Source: Apteryx mantelli
Taxonomy: Eukaryota > Chordata > Aves > Apterygiformes > Apterygidae
NCBI RefSeq assembly: GCF_036417845.1
Contig: NC_090020.1
Coordinates: 33,464,425 to 33,528,424, forward strand
Direction: 5' to 3'
Length of the DNA stretch: 64,000 bases
Part shown: piece after piece, positions 50,652-63,541 of the stretch
Position numbering within the stretch: the first letter of the stretch is position 1
Layout of the letters: each line of letters starts with the position of its first letter
Made by a program: the position numbers and the translations under genes
Notes under the pieces: generated by a model
What the model was told of the DNA's origin: nothing
Database searches by the model: none
Seen by the model: the letters and a program-made list of their open reading frames with translations, nothing else

Positions 50652-53600
50652 AAGCAAATATTATTGGAGCTTGATCTAATCGTTTCTCTTACAGGTGTGC
50701 ATTCTTCCCATACACTAGAAGTGCAGAAAGGATGTCAAGTTCACAGGGCTTAATCCCCCATAGCCATCTAATATGAACTAAAATATTACAGAGTGTTTGA
50801 TATCCTCTTGCAAAAACACTTGTTGACATAATACAGAGATTTAAATAAAGGTCCTTTTATTTTGTGTTCAGAGCAAATGAAGAAATTAAAAAAAGTTCTA
50901 AATGGGAAGGTGACTAATAAAAACAGTCACCATATACAATTCCACTGTTCCAGCCACAACATCCTCCTCTTAGCACTGCTGTATTAACCAAAGTGTAGGG
51001 AGAGAAGGAGCTGGTTTACAGGTCAGCTAAGAGTCAGCTTTGAGCACGGCAGAACCTTTAATGTCACTTGCTCTTTAGTTGTCCCGGCATTTTTACTTGT
51101 AAGTGATATAAAACACCACACAGCTACCCCAAGAGTAAAGACTAACTGAAATCCCTGTTAACAAAACATGACCACTTTGCTGAATGATCAAATAGGGACG
51201 TTTAAATCATACTAAAATTCCATCCTTGCAAGGCTTGTAGCACCTCAGGGAAGACAGACAAGTTCCCATTTATACCTGTGTCTGATGCAGCATCACAACT
51301 AAACACCCAGAGCTGCCCTCTGGCCTAACAATGTTAGCTTAGGAGCAGCTACAGTGCCACCAGAGCCTTTAAAGAATGTTATTCCACACATTTATAAGGT
51401 AAATTAAGCGAAGAAACAAGGCTTAATATATGGAATTTTCATCTAACACACAATTAGACTAGTAGCCTCACTTTATAGCAGTGGCTAGGTTCTGTGATGA
51501 ACATAAGATGAGGCCACAGTAGAGGAAATTTTCCTAAAATCTTATCATTCTCCAAATCCCACATTATATTAGAGAAGGATGAGATCCTTAGGACACGTAC
51601 CTTACTGCTTTGTAATTGTGCAAGTAAAATAACATGTCATGTTGTTCAACTGAACAACCAGAAATGCCAGTAGAAAGAAAACCTTTCTGCATATTGGATA
51701 CCCTATCTTAATGAGATATGATTAAAACAAACAAAAAACAAACAAAAAAATGCAGAAAATCTCCTGAATGCATGCTACAAGATACCATAATATGTACACT
51801 ACTAAAATAGGTAATCCAGTATCCCAAGAATTTTTCATTTCCAGTTAATCTGTAATAGAAGCATCACTTAGTAGTTCTGAACCTAACACATTCCCCAGAC
51901 ACCATACTGATTCATACACTCCTTTCTTATTCAATCCAATATACTGGTCTTCAAACACATCAAAACCTGCTTAACTGGAACAGTGTTCAGGTCAGAGGAA
52001 CTACTAAACAGTTTCACAAGTTTGTTTCATCAATTAACTCGGGGAGGGGTGGGGGTGAATAAGAGGGACGTGACACAAAAATCCTAACACCACAACCCAA
52101 GACAAAACCCACAAACACTAAAAACCTGGAAAGCCAACAAGATAATATGCTCTGGAGGGAAATAAATGCATATAAAAAGTTTTTACACTGTATGATAATC
52201 AGTCCTGGATATAAGGCGGCAGCACCAGTATCTCAATTGCTTATATTACGATGAATTTAGCAACACCAAACAGTCTTTTTTTCTTTCCTTCTACCAAGGG
52301 AGTTTTTAGATAGAACACAGAAATGTTGAAAGGAAGGAAGACAGTTCAGTGAAATTCATCTTACAGTTCAGGAAAACAAACTGATTTTTAGAAAGGAAAG
52401 ATTGTTTCATTTTTTGAACAGTGTTTTAAGTTTTGTTCTTTAGTCTGTGTTTAGAAATCTGATGTTTGAATTCTATAATATATTGAGACAAAAGCTACTG
52501 CTAAATTCAGTGTGAAACTTGGGAAACAAGCCTCTTGTCTAAATATGTTCTTTGTCAAAAAGCTAGGTACCTATGAGAAAAGAACCCAACCGATCTTTAA
52601 GTCTTTCTTTTTTCCTAAAAAAACACAAAACAAAAACAAACAAACAAACGAAGAAACCCCCAAAAGAACTAGATGATCTCAGCTAAAGTTAACAGGATAA
52701 TTAAATTGCCCACAAGTTCCCCAATTCTCATTTTTGGTTATTACATCATTTACTTTAGAGGAATAGTTCTATACTTTTTAGAGGTGTGGACAATAAAAAG
52801 TTGCAAGGCCGAAGAGAAAGACAGGAATTCTTAGCTTTAAAGTTCTAGCAGGGAGAAGGCCTTTTCTTACTTATCACTCTGATGTAAAACACTTTCTGAC
52901 CAATTTCTTTTTCCATCTGAGAGCACTGACATTTCAAGCATGCTCCCACAGTAATCATTTTGCTTGTTAGCAATCTAGAAGAAAGAGAAAACAAACAAAC
53001 AAAAAACCCTAAAACACCACAGAGGTAGGGCAGCAAAGAGAAAGAGAAAGGAGAGTTTGGTTTGCCAGGCAGTTTTGTGTACTGCTGAAGTTTTATTTGG
53101 CCAAAAGATGAAAGTCACCATTTGATGAAAACATAACACTTCTTAAGTGGAGGCTAGGCACAGCAATCTGTGCAGCCACTGCCAAAAGCAAGGGGGAAGA
53201 AAAAGTGGAAATGGTACTCAAGGAACTAATACGTTTGTAATGATTTAATCAGCTCCTGAATCTAAGTAAAAGAAAGAAGGGATTAAACTAATCTCATAAA
53301 CCCTATGAAAAACAATTAAGAACAAAAGAAGATGAAGCCAGATTGCCTAGGTGAAGAAGTATTATGTGTGCTTTGACCAACCTGCATTGTCTTCCATTAC
53401 GATAGGGAAAAAAAAACCCAAACCAAAAAACACATTTGTCATGCTTTAATGCCTCTTATGGCATAATAATATAATATCTTAGCAAAAACCAAAGACCTAC
53501 TGACATTTCTGAGAAGTTCTAATTCCTGGTTTATCACATGGGTAAAACCATCCTTTTGGAAACTAAGCACCTTTGCAAGTTAATGAATTTTGAAGTAAGA

Positions 53601-54831
53601 CTGGATTTAACTTCTTCATTTGCAATATGCAAGGACAAGATCAATTTTAAAACACTATTCTTTCCTTTTTACAAATATAACTGATTATTTGCAAGAGCAA
53701 ACAGAAAAGAAAGGCTTCAAAATTATGAAGTATCCTAATTATAAATGCTCTGCACCTTTTGTATTGCAAGCCAGCCATAAAAATCACTGTTATTCCAAAT
53801 CATATATACAAAAAGCCAAAAGTGCGAGAGAGTGAAATTTACTCTTGCAACAAAGCCGGTCAGAAACATGATATGACAGCATGCATTTATGAGACATACT
53901 AGACAGAAAGCGTGAGCTATTGTAGAGAAATGGAATGGGACACTTACACAGTGGCTCTCTCTCAGGGGGTCCTGATGGTTACTATGTTCTTAAACCATCT
54001 AGACAGAATAGCAGGCTGGGAAGAAGGGAGCCACATACAATCCACCAGATGACAATGCTACACAGTGTAGACACCAGCATAGCTAGGAGCCATCTAAAAA
54101 AGGGGTTGGAGGGGGAGGAAAAGATGAACAAAAATTCAAAAGCAAAAGCTACTGGTGCATTTTAGCTTGTTTTAAGTTCTTTAAAAGCGTATTGCTCTAT
54201 AATCTTTGCCAAGCATTTTCTCATTTCCTGTGGCTGTAACAGGTCCATGCAACCACAACTTGTCAAATATTCTATCTGTGTGTTACTGGAATCAACATAA
54301 AGCAACTTTTCTGACATCCTCACTGAAGTCTTCTAAAGTAAGTCTATACCGCTCCTTCGAAAATAAATGCACTCTAGAGCAGCGTATCTCTGACCACTTG
54401 TTGCCATCTCTTATTTAAGAATGCAGTTTGATCAGCCTGTGTTCACAGATTCTACTTCACTATCTTGTGTTTTAATACTAAAACATTAAATCAGAGCCAG
54501 ATTGGTTTTTCTAAGAACAAACAAACAATTTATGCAAAACTTCCAGATGGCGAGGCTATATTACCTTCCTGTATTCAAAATAGCAAAAAATAATTCAGTA
54601 ATCCCTTTGCCAAAGGTGCAGCATATTGCTAATTAGAACATATATATAGAAAGCATCCATTCATCAAGACAGAGAATTTATACAGCCAACTTCAGTAAAC
54701 ATTAACAAATGTTTAACACAAATCCCTTGTGACTTAAACAGAGTAATGCCTCTAGCTCTCACCAGCTTAGAAATCTGTTTCTGTTTTTCTGTTTCACTAG
54801 ATAAAATTCATAATTTTCACAGCATGAGTCC

Positions 54832-54862
<31 letters not shown>

Positions 54863-57800
54863 TCTGAACTAAAAGGAAAAGAGACTGACAGCTATTCAGG
54901 TAGGGAAGATTCCTAACTCAAGTAAGGCAGCTAATATATCTAGTGGTATTTTGTTTTAGGAATAATAACTCAAAGAGTGTGAAAAGTTATACATTTTTCA
55001 CCAAATTATTTCAGTACAAGCTGCGAACTACACAAATATTTTGGGAGAAGAAGAGGAGGGCAGTTTAAACTCCCCGTGAAAATATAATCCAGAGAATTTT
55101 TCTTCTAGACACAATGCATACTCTGGAAGACTACTATAAGCTCTAGTTTATTTATTTTAATTCTACAGAAATACAAACTAGCTAGTTGCTTTAATTAAAG
55201 CAGTGATGCAGAATGTTTCATGAATTTTAACAGTTGATAGACTTTCTGCATATTAACACAATGGCTATGAATAGACCGTATCTTACAGTCAGTATTTTTC
55301 TGAGGAACATACAGTAAATTAAGTCGTTCACAAACTGCATTAAGTGACTTAAAGTACCATTTAGGAAAAAGAATTTTGAAGTAGAAACTAAGGCTATGTG
55401 CAAGTTGGCTGCTTTTCACTGTACTGTTGGAAGGAACTAAGGTGGTGTATTTTGTTTATTTCAGTTCAATATGGGCTTTGGTCCAAATATGTTCTTTGTC
55501 ATACAACTGCCTGTGTAAATGATGAGAATGAACAAAAAAGACTTTTAAAAACAAACACAGAATTCATATGTCTTTAGAAACCTTCATACATTGCTCCATA
55601 TCCCTGCACCCCATATCCCTGCACCTTCAGTGTATATGTACTACATACCTCTTGCTTTTCTAAAGGTCAGGCAATGCTGTATGTCTTCTGTAGAATCTGT
55701 CTTTTGTTGCTGGTGGTGGTGGGTTTTTTTTCCCCCTGTTGTAAGCATAGCTACTGCAATGTAATACTCAGTAAAAGAAAGGTTTGGTCTAAAAATAAAA
55801 TAAAATAAAAAAGGCCAGCAGCTAGCTATGAGCTTTGGAGCCTCATCCACTATAGAAAGACAGCTTAATAAAACCCAGGTTGCCTTTGGTCTGTAATTCT
55901 GGAGTTGCGTTACTTGCTAAAATCTGACAGCGGGAGTCATTCATTACCCAGCAATCAAAAGAAATCCCAGATATATCTTGCAAGTCTTGTATTCTCTTGT
56001 AGCGTATGTAAGGCCAGCCAGAAAATTATTCTACCTGCAGTTGCTGCAAGCTACAACAGATGTGAAGGTGACTATGAACTTTCTTTTACAGGTGGTGTTG
56101 CATTACTTACCCAACAAAGAAAGAGACTGGCATACCAAGCTCCCTGATAGAACTGCACTCCTTTTGAATTTATTTAGTGAAATACTGCTATTCCCTGCCT
56201 TCCAGATCTACCAGTCATTCTCCTAAAGCCCACAGGATTTAGGGAAGATTCTTCTCCAAAGAAGAGGAAATCAAACAAAGCTAAAGATTTTCTTTCAATT
56301 CTTCTGAAGTAGCTGACCTTACTTCAAAAACAAGTACATAACTTATTCCAGCCAGTCAAACACTACCATACAGACTGATATTCTTCCATTTTTATACTAC
56401 CATAGGAAGGACAAGGGAATGTTTGTAATTAAACTAAATCTACACCATTCAGAAATACTGTGGGAACTTGTACAGCACAGAGCAGTGGAATCAAAAAACA
56501 AAACAGAAAACTAGCAGTTGAGTAATACAGTTCTTTAACCAAACTCTCCTGCCTCCTAAACACTCATCAAGCCTTCAGAGAAGCAGTGAATCTCATGCTG
56601 ATTTTAAATGAGTGAAAAATGCCTTGCCAACAAACTTGTAGGGATTAAAAGAAGTCCACAGGAAAAGGGTAAAAATATTTCTGGCATTTATACATGCAGA
56701 AACTGACTTACGTTAGCGGAGATGTGTTTGTAGCTTTTGCCTGCCTTCTACTTTTCAGAGCACGAAGTTTATCACCTTGTGTTACACAGTTTGTTTCATC
56801 TTCATCACTGTACTGGATAAAGTTAAAAAACAAACAATCACCCCACCCCAAACCCAACAATTAAAATATATACTTAAAGAGTTAACCTTATTTTAAATCT
56901 TAAAATCAGAATTATCTCAACAGGAGGAAAGTTTGCCATCATAAAATGAAAGCATTTCACCTGCATACATATAATTTCATTTCCCGTTAGCTGCTGCTTT
57001 TAAAGCTTAAACTATTAAGCGATGTCATGAATTACATGCATTGGAATATCATCTACCTTTAAAATAGTGGAAACACATCCCAAACCTTTGCTAGGTACAG
57101 CACAATCTTCACTCAACTACGGCATTTCTCTCCTCCTCCATTTGCTTTTTGAAAACAGCACTACCAGTGTTTTAAAAGCCAGCATAAAAAAGTATTACAG
57201 AACCTGCAATTACTTAGAAACTAAAAAGAGCGAAAAGCTCTTCATCCCTTCCCCAAAAGCACACATGGTAATGTAATAAAGAGAATCCAAAATTCAATCA
57301 AAGCATTTCTGACGGCAGGTCTTGAGTCCCTGCCTGTTCTAATATCAACTGAATTACAAGACTAAAGCACGACGAGGATGCTCTTACTTTATGTGTGTAC
57401 TGCATTTCATCTTTCATACTTGCTGACCATACTTTTTTTGTCCCCAAATCTCTTGGTACAGAATGGGAACATACAAGAAGAATCCAGTAACATATTGTAA
57501 CCACAGGTTTGTTCAGAAACTAAGAGATCCTCAACAGCAGTAACAACTCTTACAACAGCACTATGTTCAGACAGTTACCAGTTCAATGTCCTTTCGGCTG
57601 GCTCTCCTATTTTTTGCATCATTAATTGAAATATCATCTACTCCTGACAGGATTTTTGTTACAGCAATGTTATGGTTTTCCTTCAACTTTGCACGGAAAA
57701 TATCTCCCTCGGTCCAAAGTTCTGCCTGTTTCCTATGATGATATGGAAAAAAAAAAGCAAACAAAGTAACAAATTAAAACCAAGGATGATAAAGAGTGCA

Positions 57801-60800
57801 ATAAAAGACGAAAAAGACATTTAGATCTATTTTCAAAATTATTTATTCTAGACAATCTACTTACTCCATCAGGAAATGTTGCTGTAGTCCAATCACTGAA
57901 CCAGGTCTATTTATTCTAATCCAGGCAATAGTTTCAGCAGCTGTCATCCGGTAATGCTTCATAATATAACAGGCTACAAGTGTGCCAGTTCGCCCAAGAC
58001 CAGCTGTATAAGACAAAAGAATGGCTTCTTTTATATATCCATTTTTATCTGGAACCTACTGTAGCTACAGACATTGTTACTTGGACTTCCTAGCTTATTA
58101 AACCTGTTACTGGTCAAACTGGGTAAGCATAACTTACCTTTTGATTTTCCCCCCCGCCATTTACAGGGTTACTAACATATTGCTCACGTTTTTTGAGCGA
58201 GCATATATAAGCCAGCATATATAAATATATGTATATGTATACACACACAGATACATATATATGAGTCTTTTTTATGAGAATCTTTTTATGCATAGTATCA
58301 AACAGCTGTCTCTTCCCAATATTCTCAAAGCACTTTAATCGTAAATTACTCAAACTGTACTAACAACAGTTGCTCTTCCAATCCCTCCTCTAAACAATCT
58401 CTGTTTTTACTTCTCAGGGAAGAGCTAAATTTTGCAATAAAGAAGTCTGGGCACTAGCCAAGACAGGCAAAGAGTACTCCAAACTGTGAAGCCTTCTTTG
58501 AAAGAGCACCCGAAACAGTTCCATTTACACTGGCAAACATGAAAAAGAAAGGAAGATCACTCCAAGCTCAAGTGCTCCTCTCCTTGATCATTTGTTGTAA
58601 ATGACAAGCTACACATCACCAGATCTCTCTTAAGAATTGACTGATAAACACCAGTGTTGAATCTTCAGTACGGTCCAATAACCAAGACAACTGCACAGCA
58701 CCTTCCATGCATTGCCCAACTTAAAGAATAGGTGGCAGCATTCTCTGCTTTCTGAAGAGGTAGCATCAGGCAGAGGATCATAACGTAGTCTAGACATGTT
58801 AATCATGCTAAAGATCAGAGAACATGTTAACCTGAATGAAAACAAAGAACTTGCACCACTGCTACCCAACATTCAAGTGCTATCAATTAACCAATATGCC
58901 CAAATTTCACACCTCAGTGGAAAAAAAGAGTATTCACTTGCTTCCCAACAGTCAAGCAGTAGTTTTAATCAATTCTTTCACTTCATGCAAGTGGAATCTT
59001 GTTAAACATGCAGCCAGTGAGTGGCAGATTCAGGGACAAAAATTCAGTCTTCGCATGTCCCAGGCAAATGCTTTAGGAAAAGCTTTTCTCCTTCAATCAC
59101 AGTGAAGGAAACTACTACATCAGGTACCCACCCTACTGAGGCAGAGCTCATGGAAAACAAATGGGGTGTGACAGACAGTTAAAGATGGTGTGGAATGGGA
59201 CCTTTATTCACATTTCACAGGCAACTATTTCTAGTATTTTCCATTTTGAATGCTTGACATTTTAATGTTGTATTCTTTTAAAGATAGGTTTGTTTATATG
59301 GATTTACTCTTTTTTTAAAATAAAAACATGAAACATTTAAAAGGCAACAGCAGAGCTATTTTGGTCCCTCTATCGGACAAAAGGGCCTAAATGAGACATT
59401 TAGACGCATAAGCTCCTCTGCCACCTAAACTGAAAGGAGTAAAGAATACCTGTAGAAAGTTGTTCTAGAAGAGCAGATTACAAAGCTATTTGTAGAAGAG
59501 TGTTAAAATTATGGTTTGAATGACTTGTTCCTGGCTCTAAAATAATATGTGCAGATTACTGATCACAAACAGTACCACTAGGCTCACATCTAATATATTA
59601 ATACTGAAATGCAATGAAGCCAAATGAAGGATACCCGAGTCTTGCAACAGCACAAACAATTCTATTGTTGACTCAATGAGAAACGATTTGAAGCAAACTC
59701 TGAAATAAAATAGGCAGAAATCATAAATTTCTGGCCTTGACTAGAAGTTTTAAAATGCTGCTCAGTAATGAGGTTTGTATAAACCCAAAAAGGGAAGTTT
59801 TATCTTGGCTTCCAATCCTGGTCAAGGAATGAGAGGAGGAAAACATCATTTCTGCTATGATGGAAACCCAGTCTGGCAGTCTAACTCTGAACTTTCCATA
59901 TATGGAACAGATATTCAGAGCATGCCCAATGCAGCTAGTAAAAACGGTTTCTGAGGGCTAAAGATTTCTGCTGTTCTGGAGGAACACTCCAATACTTTAT
60001 GAAGACTCTTCTCAAAAAGCTCCACTGGTATTTTCAAAAGTTTATAGTTTGGTATATTTGACTGTTTTTCTGAAAGACCTACTGCAAACCTTGCCACTAC
60101 TTCAAGTCCCTGTTTGAACTATTAATGTTGGCAAGCTCATTTCCCACAACCTCATTCTTGGAAATTGCTGAAAAGATTTTGCTGGAACTTAAAGCAGTAA
60201 AAAAAAGAAATGCAGAACAAAAGCATGTAAAGAATTTGTTTGAAAAAGCTGCAGCTTGGCAGAGTTGTTAATAACTGGAAATAATGGAATTATAGTGCAA
60301 AACATCTCAGGAACTGTAACTATAAGGATCACCTGTAATATAAAGAGTTTGTACACTATACCTTTGCAATGAACGGCTATAACACCTTCAGCACTTTCAC
60401 AAATATTTAGAAATGTTTTAACTATAGTATCAGTAGGTGTGCTTCCATCAGCAAAGAAGAGATCATAATGCTCAAATCCAGCATCCGTAAATCGTTTGGC
60501 ATCATATAGTTTTTTGTTGAGGCGTATTATAGTGGTGACCTTATGTTTCTTGAAGTACGGGAAATAAGCCTCTGGAGCATGGTGGGGATAGCCTATTGGA
60601 AAAAGAAGAAAAATAGGATAAGCTTCAAACTGCAGAAATATGTGAAGACCCAAAATCAACAGATGAAAACACTTTCAAAATAAAACTCATGTTCAACATA
60701 AAGAAATTGACTAACCGAAAATGGAATTTTAACATAATCACCTAGTTCAGATACAATTAAACCAAGCATTAAAATTTTAATGTCAGGATTTTTATAAAAG

Positions 60801-62984
60801 AAAAAGAGCCAAGGAAAAAACACACTGTTTGAGGAACAATTTTTAAAGCTTGTTCTTACTGGTAAAAATCAACTAAAAGCAGTGGGCTTGTGTCCCCCAC
60901 CTCCTTTTTTAAGCATACCATTTTCAATTTTACTTCTTGAATGAGGTCCACTGAAGGCAATGAATTTGTTTGGTATTATCCAGTTAAAATCTCCATTTTC
61001 TGCTCTCTGTCAAGAGAAAATGCTTGGTTTATCATTAACCCTGTATTTTCAGGCTTTTCCTTATTGTTTCACACTACATGCTAGATAGAAGTGATGTACA
61101 ATTTTTGCCAAAGGAAGCATGTTAGTAGTCTGCTTTTTGTTTCATCAGGAGAATGTCAGATGCTCTCAGCCTCACTCTTCTTGCCTGTATTCTCCTCTTT
61201 CTAAATTATAGTCTTAAAGTAATGCAACTGATACCCTTCAGATTAAGGGCAACTTCAATTTTTTAAACTTTTTATAGGTTTATAAATTATTGCCTTGGCA
61301 TTACCTCTGTCCACTAAGTAATTTTTTAGATTCTAAAAACACCTAATTTGCTTTTCATAGATAAATGACTGCTTTGCCTTTGTGAGAATATATATAGGGA
61401 AGTGCTGTAGCCCTTTACCTTCACATTAGTTTCCCATGCCCCAGAGTGAATTTTATAGACTCGGACTTTCCCAGCCCTGTTTTACTCTTTACCTCAAAGA
61501 GTATCAGACCTTTGTCAGCTGTTCATAGATATATACTTTAATTGCTTTCCAAAAGCCAATTTCACACAGACTTGTATGTCCTCAAGTTTCGTATCAAAAT
61601 TGCTCAGGAATATGCATAACCGCTAAAAGGTGGCCAAGGAACAAATTCCCTTTTCCCCTCATTTTCCAGGGATTTAATAAAAACATGAAAAAATGTGATT
61701 TCCCTTTTAGTTTCTGCAACATACACCTTTTCCCCCCCACTTTTGAGCTTGACAGTGCTTAAATCTGAATTTTACTCTCCCTGACCACACATTTTATTTA
61801 ACAATTGAAGCTTAAGGAGACAAAGCAGAACACAAATGGAACCTTACACTACAAAAGAAACAGCACAAATGATAAAACAGCCATTTTCACATTAATAACT
61901 GCAAACAAACCAGAAGATTGATACTGAACACTTACCTCATAATGCTCATATTCATTTACATCAAACACATTGAAATCCAGGAAACCATACCGCAAAGCCT
62001 AAAATTCAGAATACAGTTTTTAAACAAAGATAACGTTCTCTCAGTGAGGACAGTTCATCACCCCTTTTAGGTTACTGAAAACCCTAATACCTGTTCTACT
62101 GTTTCAGAGAGATTTTTCTATTTATCTGCAAAAATAAGAATCAACTCAGTCTTGGTTCAAAACAGATTTGTGAATTTTAATATAAGTGATGGTAAACAAG
62201 AAAGCCCACTCTTTTTCTGTTTTCACTTTATCATTAGAAAATTCTAGATTACATAAATATTCACTTTTTACTCCTGTTAGCAGTACGGAGTGCCAAAGAG
62301 AAAAATATTTGGCAAAAAAACCCTATTTAAATTAGGAGTATATTCTAAACTCTGCTTTCAAGGATTAAAAATATTTTTGGTGCATGAACACTATTCTCTG
62401 TCATTACAATTCTAATATCTTCATTGATTTTAAATTGGCTGCAGATGGAGTCTGTCTACGGTCCTAAGCAGACTTTAGCCCAGTCCCTAATGCTCAGTAA
62501 TTATCCACAGGCATTATGTTTACATTTTTATACTGTATTAAATATTTGGGTAACTGGCTGTTTACCCATTTGTTAAGTTAGGAAGCACAAACACAAACAA
62601 TCCCATATCCCCAGATATTTTAAATACCACATTCTAATCGCCTCTTTCACGGCACAACCTTCTGGGGTTTTCCTTGCTGCTCAGCGGCACTGACAAGAAT
62701 AGCAATTCACCACTCCTGGCAGAAGAGCAGCCAGTGTTGGAACATCCAAAAAACCTGCAAATCACAAATCTGCAGGAGGCTGGCTTAATCAGTAGCAACA
62801 CCAGTATTTGGCAGAGACACCATTAATAAAAAAGGCAGTAGCAGGATGGAGAGCTACAGAATTCCCTATTTTACTGCTTGTACAGACTAAAAAGCATGAA
62901 GAAGGTACAGAAAATTCCCCTGTCCTTAAATGCCACATTACTCACCACTGTGTTGCAATAAGACACCAGATGATGATGATTTGT

Positions 62985-63017
<33 letters not shown>

Positions 63018-63541
63018 AAAAAAGCACCTGCCTACTACCATTTGTTCTATTTGTATCACTAAAGGAAAACTTGAAGTCATTAGCACATGCTGCAAATGCC
63101 TAAAAGACATCACTAAGCTATGCACAACTTCTTTCAAAGGGAATATTCAGCCTAAAAATGCAACACCAAAGGGCCATTTGATAAATCTGTCAGGCAACAC
63201 CTAGTGTTTAGAAGTGCAAATGACTGTCTTGAAAAGATTACCTAAACAAAAATCAAAATTCCTTATTTAAAAACTTCTCTAGTTGATTATATATCAGCCA
63301 ACTTCTACAAATGCCTTATCTGGTTTTGTTACAATGCATAATATATAAGCTAGGCAACAATCAGAAATCTGCTACTGAACTGCTTTAATTGGCTCCTAGC
63401 TTCCTAAGCCACCTTTTTTTGCAGGACCATATTTAGCTGACCTTTTACTGTAAGAAAAATATTGTTTTACTGACCTTGTTTATTGCATGAAAACAATCCA
63501 GCAATGTTAGATGAAAACTGCAAGTACCAAATGAAGCATCC
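43986..63541 (-). CDS. CDC14B: CDC14B, dual-specificity phosphatase (partial: last 9 coding exons)
   Basis: CDC14B is a nuclear/nucleolar Cys-dependent phosphatase that acts on phospho-Ser-Pro sites in cell-cycle and DNA-damage control. Exons in transcript order are 63541-63475, 61998-61936, 61006-60919, 60592-60362, 58003-57865, 57732-57579, 56812-56712, 48041-47925 and 44022-43986. They sum to 997 nt, phase-consistent, giving 331 residues after a split first codon. The fragment contains the end of the N-terminal domain, the linker, and the whole catalytic domain with the acid loop [10 protein letters not shown] and signature HCKAGLGRTG (Cys codon at 60366-60368, equivalent to human Cys314). 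The basic C-terminal tail ends RTRTVLR. Synteny with HABP4 and the tail sequence favour CDC14B over CDC14A. The first exons (N-terminus and promoter) lie beyond 64000. Nothing is broken. Confidence 0.95.
44023..47924 (-). other. CDC14B: CDC14B intron before last exon
   Basis: 3.9 kb AT-rich intron. Contains a G16 run (46865-46880). Short open frames inside are not conserved. No mobile element confidently recognised. Confidence 0.8.
46865..46880. repeat. G16 homopolymer
   Basis: Run of 16 G preceded by GGGGGC, in a CDC14B intron. Confidence 0.95.
47925..48041 (-). CDS. CDC14B: CDC14B exon, C-terminal tail
   Basis: Acceptor TTTTCAG|AGTAATT, donor AAAAG|GTGAGA. 117 nt, frame-symmetric. Encodes [16 protein letters not shown] followed by [16 protein letters not shown], aligning closely with the human [16 protein letters not shown] / [12 protein letters not shown] tail. 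It is separated from the previous exon by 8.7 kb. Confidence 0.93.
50609..50646. repeat. (TA)19 microsatellite within an AT-rich block
   Basis: Pure TA dinucleotide run ending an AT-rich segment (about 50505-50646) that is almost free of G and C. Confidence 0.95.
54832..54856. repeat. T25 homopolymer
   Basis: Uninterrupted run of 25 T, with no recognisable retrocopy beside it. Confidence 0.95.
55592..55625. repeat. Short direct duplication (about 16 bp period)
   Basis: CCATATCCCTGCACC is present twice in tandem. Confidence 0.8.
56712..56812 (-). CDS. CDC14B: CDC14B exon
   Basis: Acceptor ATCCAG|TACAG, donor CTAAC|GTAAGT. 101 nt. Encodes [20 protein letters not shown] and [12 protein letters not shown], matching the human [20 protein letters not shown] segment. 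Lies just after the catalytic domain and starts the basic tail. Confidence 0.95.
56813..57578 (-). other. CDC14B: CDC14B intron
   Basis: 0.77 kb intron, nothing recognisable. Confidence 0.8.
57579..57732 (-). CDS. CDC14B: CDC14B exon, end of catalytic domain
   Basis: Acceptor CATCATAG|GAAAC, donor GAACTG|GTAACT. 154 nt, ends on a codon boundary. Encodes [17 protein letters not shown] and [12 protein letters not shown], aligning with human KQTNLWLEGDYFRQKLK and [12 protein letters not shown]. Confidence 0.95.
57865..58003 (-). CDS. CDC14B: CDC14B exon with P-loop (AGLGRTG)
   Basis: Acceptor GTATACAG|CTGG, donor ATGGA|GTAAGT. 139 nt. Encodes [19 protein letters not shown], then [19 protein letters not shown]. 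Carries the Arg of the C-x5-R phosphate-binding loop. The signature motif is split across the intron between this exon and 60362-60592, as in human. Confidence 0.96.
58004..60361 (-). other. CDC14B: CDC14B intron
   Basis: 2.4 kb intron with a TA/CA-rich stretch around 58200-58265. No exon or mobile element recognised. Confidence 0.8.
60362..60592 (-). CDS. CDC14B: CDC14B exon with catalytic cysteine
   Basis: Acceptor TTCCAATAG|GCTAT, donor CAAAG|GTATAG. 231 nt. Encodes [20 protein letters not shown], then [12 protein letters not shown] with the general-acid aspartate of the FADG loop, and finishes with IAVHCK, where the Cys (60366-60368) is the nucleophile. Nearly identical to human across the exon. 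Confidence 0.97.
60593..60918 (-). other. CDC14B: CDC14B intron
   Basis: 326-bp intron, nothing recognisable. Confidence 0.8.
60919..61006 (-). CDS. CDC14B: CDC14B exon
   Basis: Acceptor CTTGACAG|AGAGC, donor AAAATG|GTATGC. 88 nt. Encodes [20 protein letters not shown] and PHSRSKIEN, matching human [20 protein letters not shown] and PHSRARLES. Forms the linker into the catalytic domain. Confidence 0.95.
61007..61935 (-). other. CDC14B: CDC14B intron
   Basis: 0.93 kb intron, nothing recognisable. Confidence 0.8.
61936..61998 (-). CDS. CDC14B: CDC14B exon (63 nt)
   Basis: Acceptor TTTTAG|GCTTTG, donor TATGAG|GTAAGT. Exactly 21 codons, in frame at both ends. Encodes [20 protein letters not shown], aligning with human [20 protein letters not shown]. 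Confidence 0.94.
61999..63474 (-). other. CDC14B: CDC14B intron
   Basis: 1.5 kb intron containing an A28 run (62988-63015). The open frames across that run are artefacts of low complexity. Confidence 0.8.
62988..63015. repeat. A28 homopolymer
   Basis: Uninterrupted run of 28 A. No retroposed gene seen next to it. Confidence 0.95.
63475..63541 (-). CDS. CDC14B: CDC14B exon (first visible in the window)
   Basis: Acceptor GTGTTACAG|GGATGC, donor ACAAG|GTCAGT. 67 nt, starting with the last base of a split codon. Encodes [20 protein letters not shown] followed by NK, aligning with human [20 protein letters not shown] followed by KK. It is somewhat more diverged than the catalytic exons but has the same length and phase. 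Confidence 0.9.

Larger units (their letters stand above)
48042..56711 (-). other. CDC14B: CDC14B large intron (8.7 kb)
   Basis: AT-rich intron with a (TA)19 run (50609-50646), a T25 run (54832-54856) and (CAAA)-type simple repeats near 51726-51748 and 52630-52650. I looked for alternative C-terminal CDC14B exons and found none I could support. Confidence 0.75.

Noticed and set aside
15694-63015. A25, T25 and A28 homopolymers as possible processed-pseudogene tails
   Set aside because: No retroposed coding or RNA sequence is recognisable next to any of them and no target-site duplications were apparent, so they are simple repeats.
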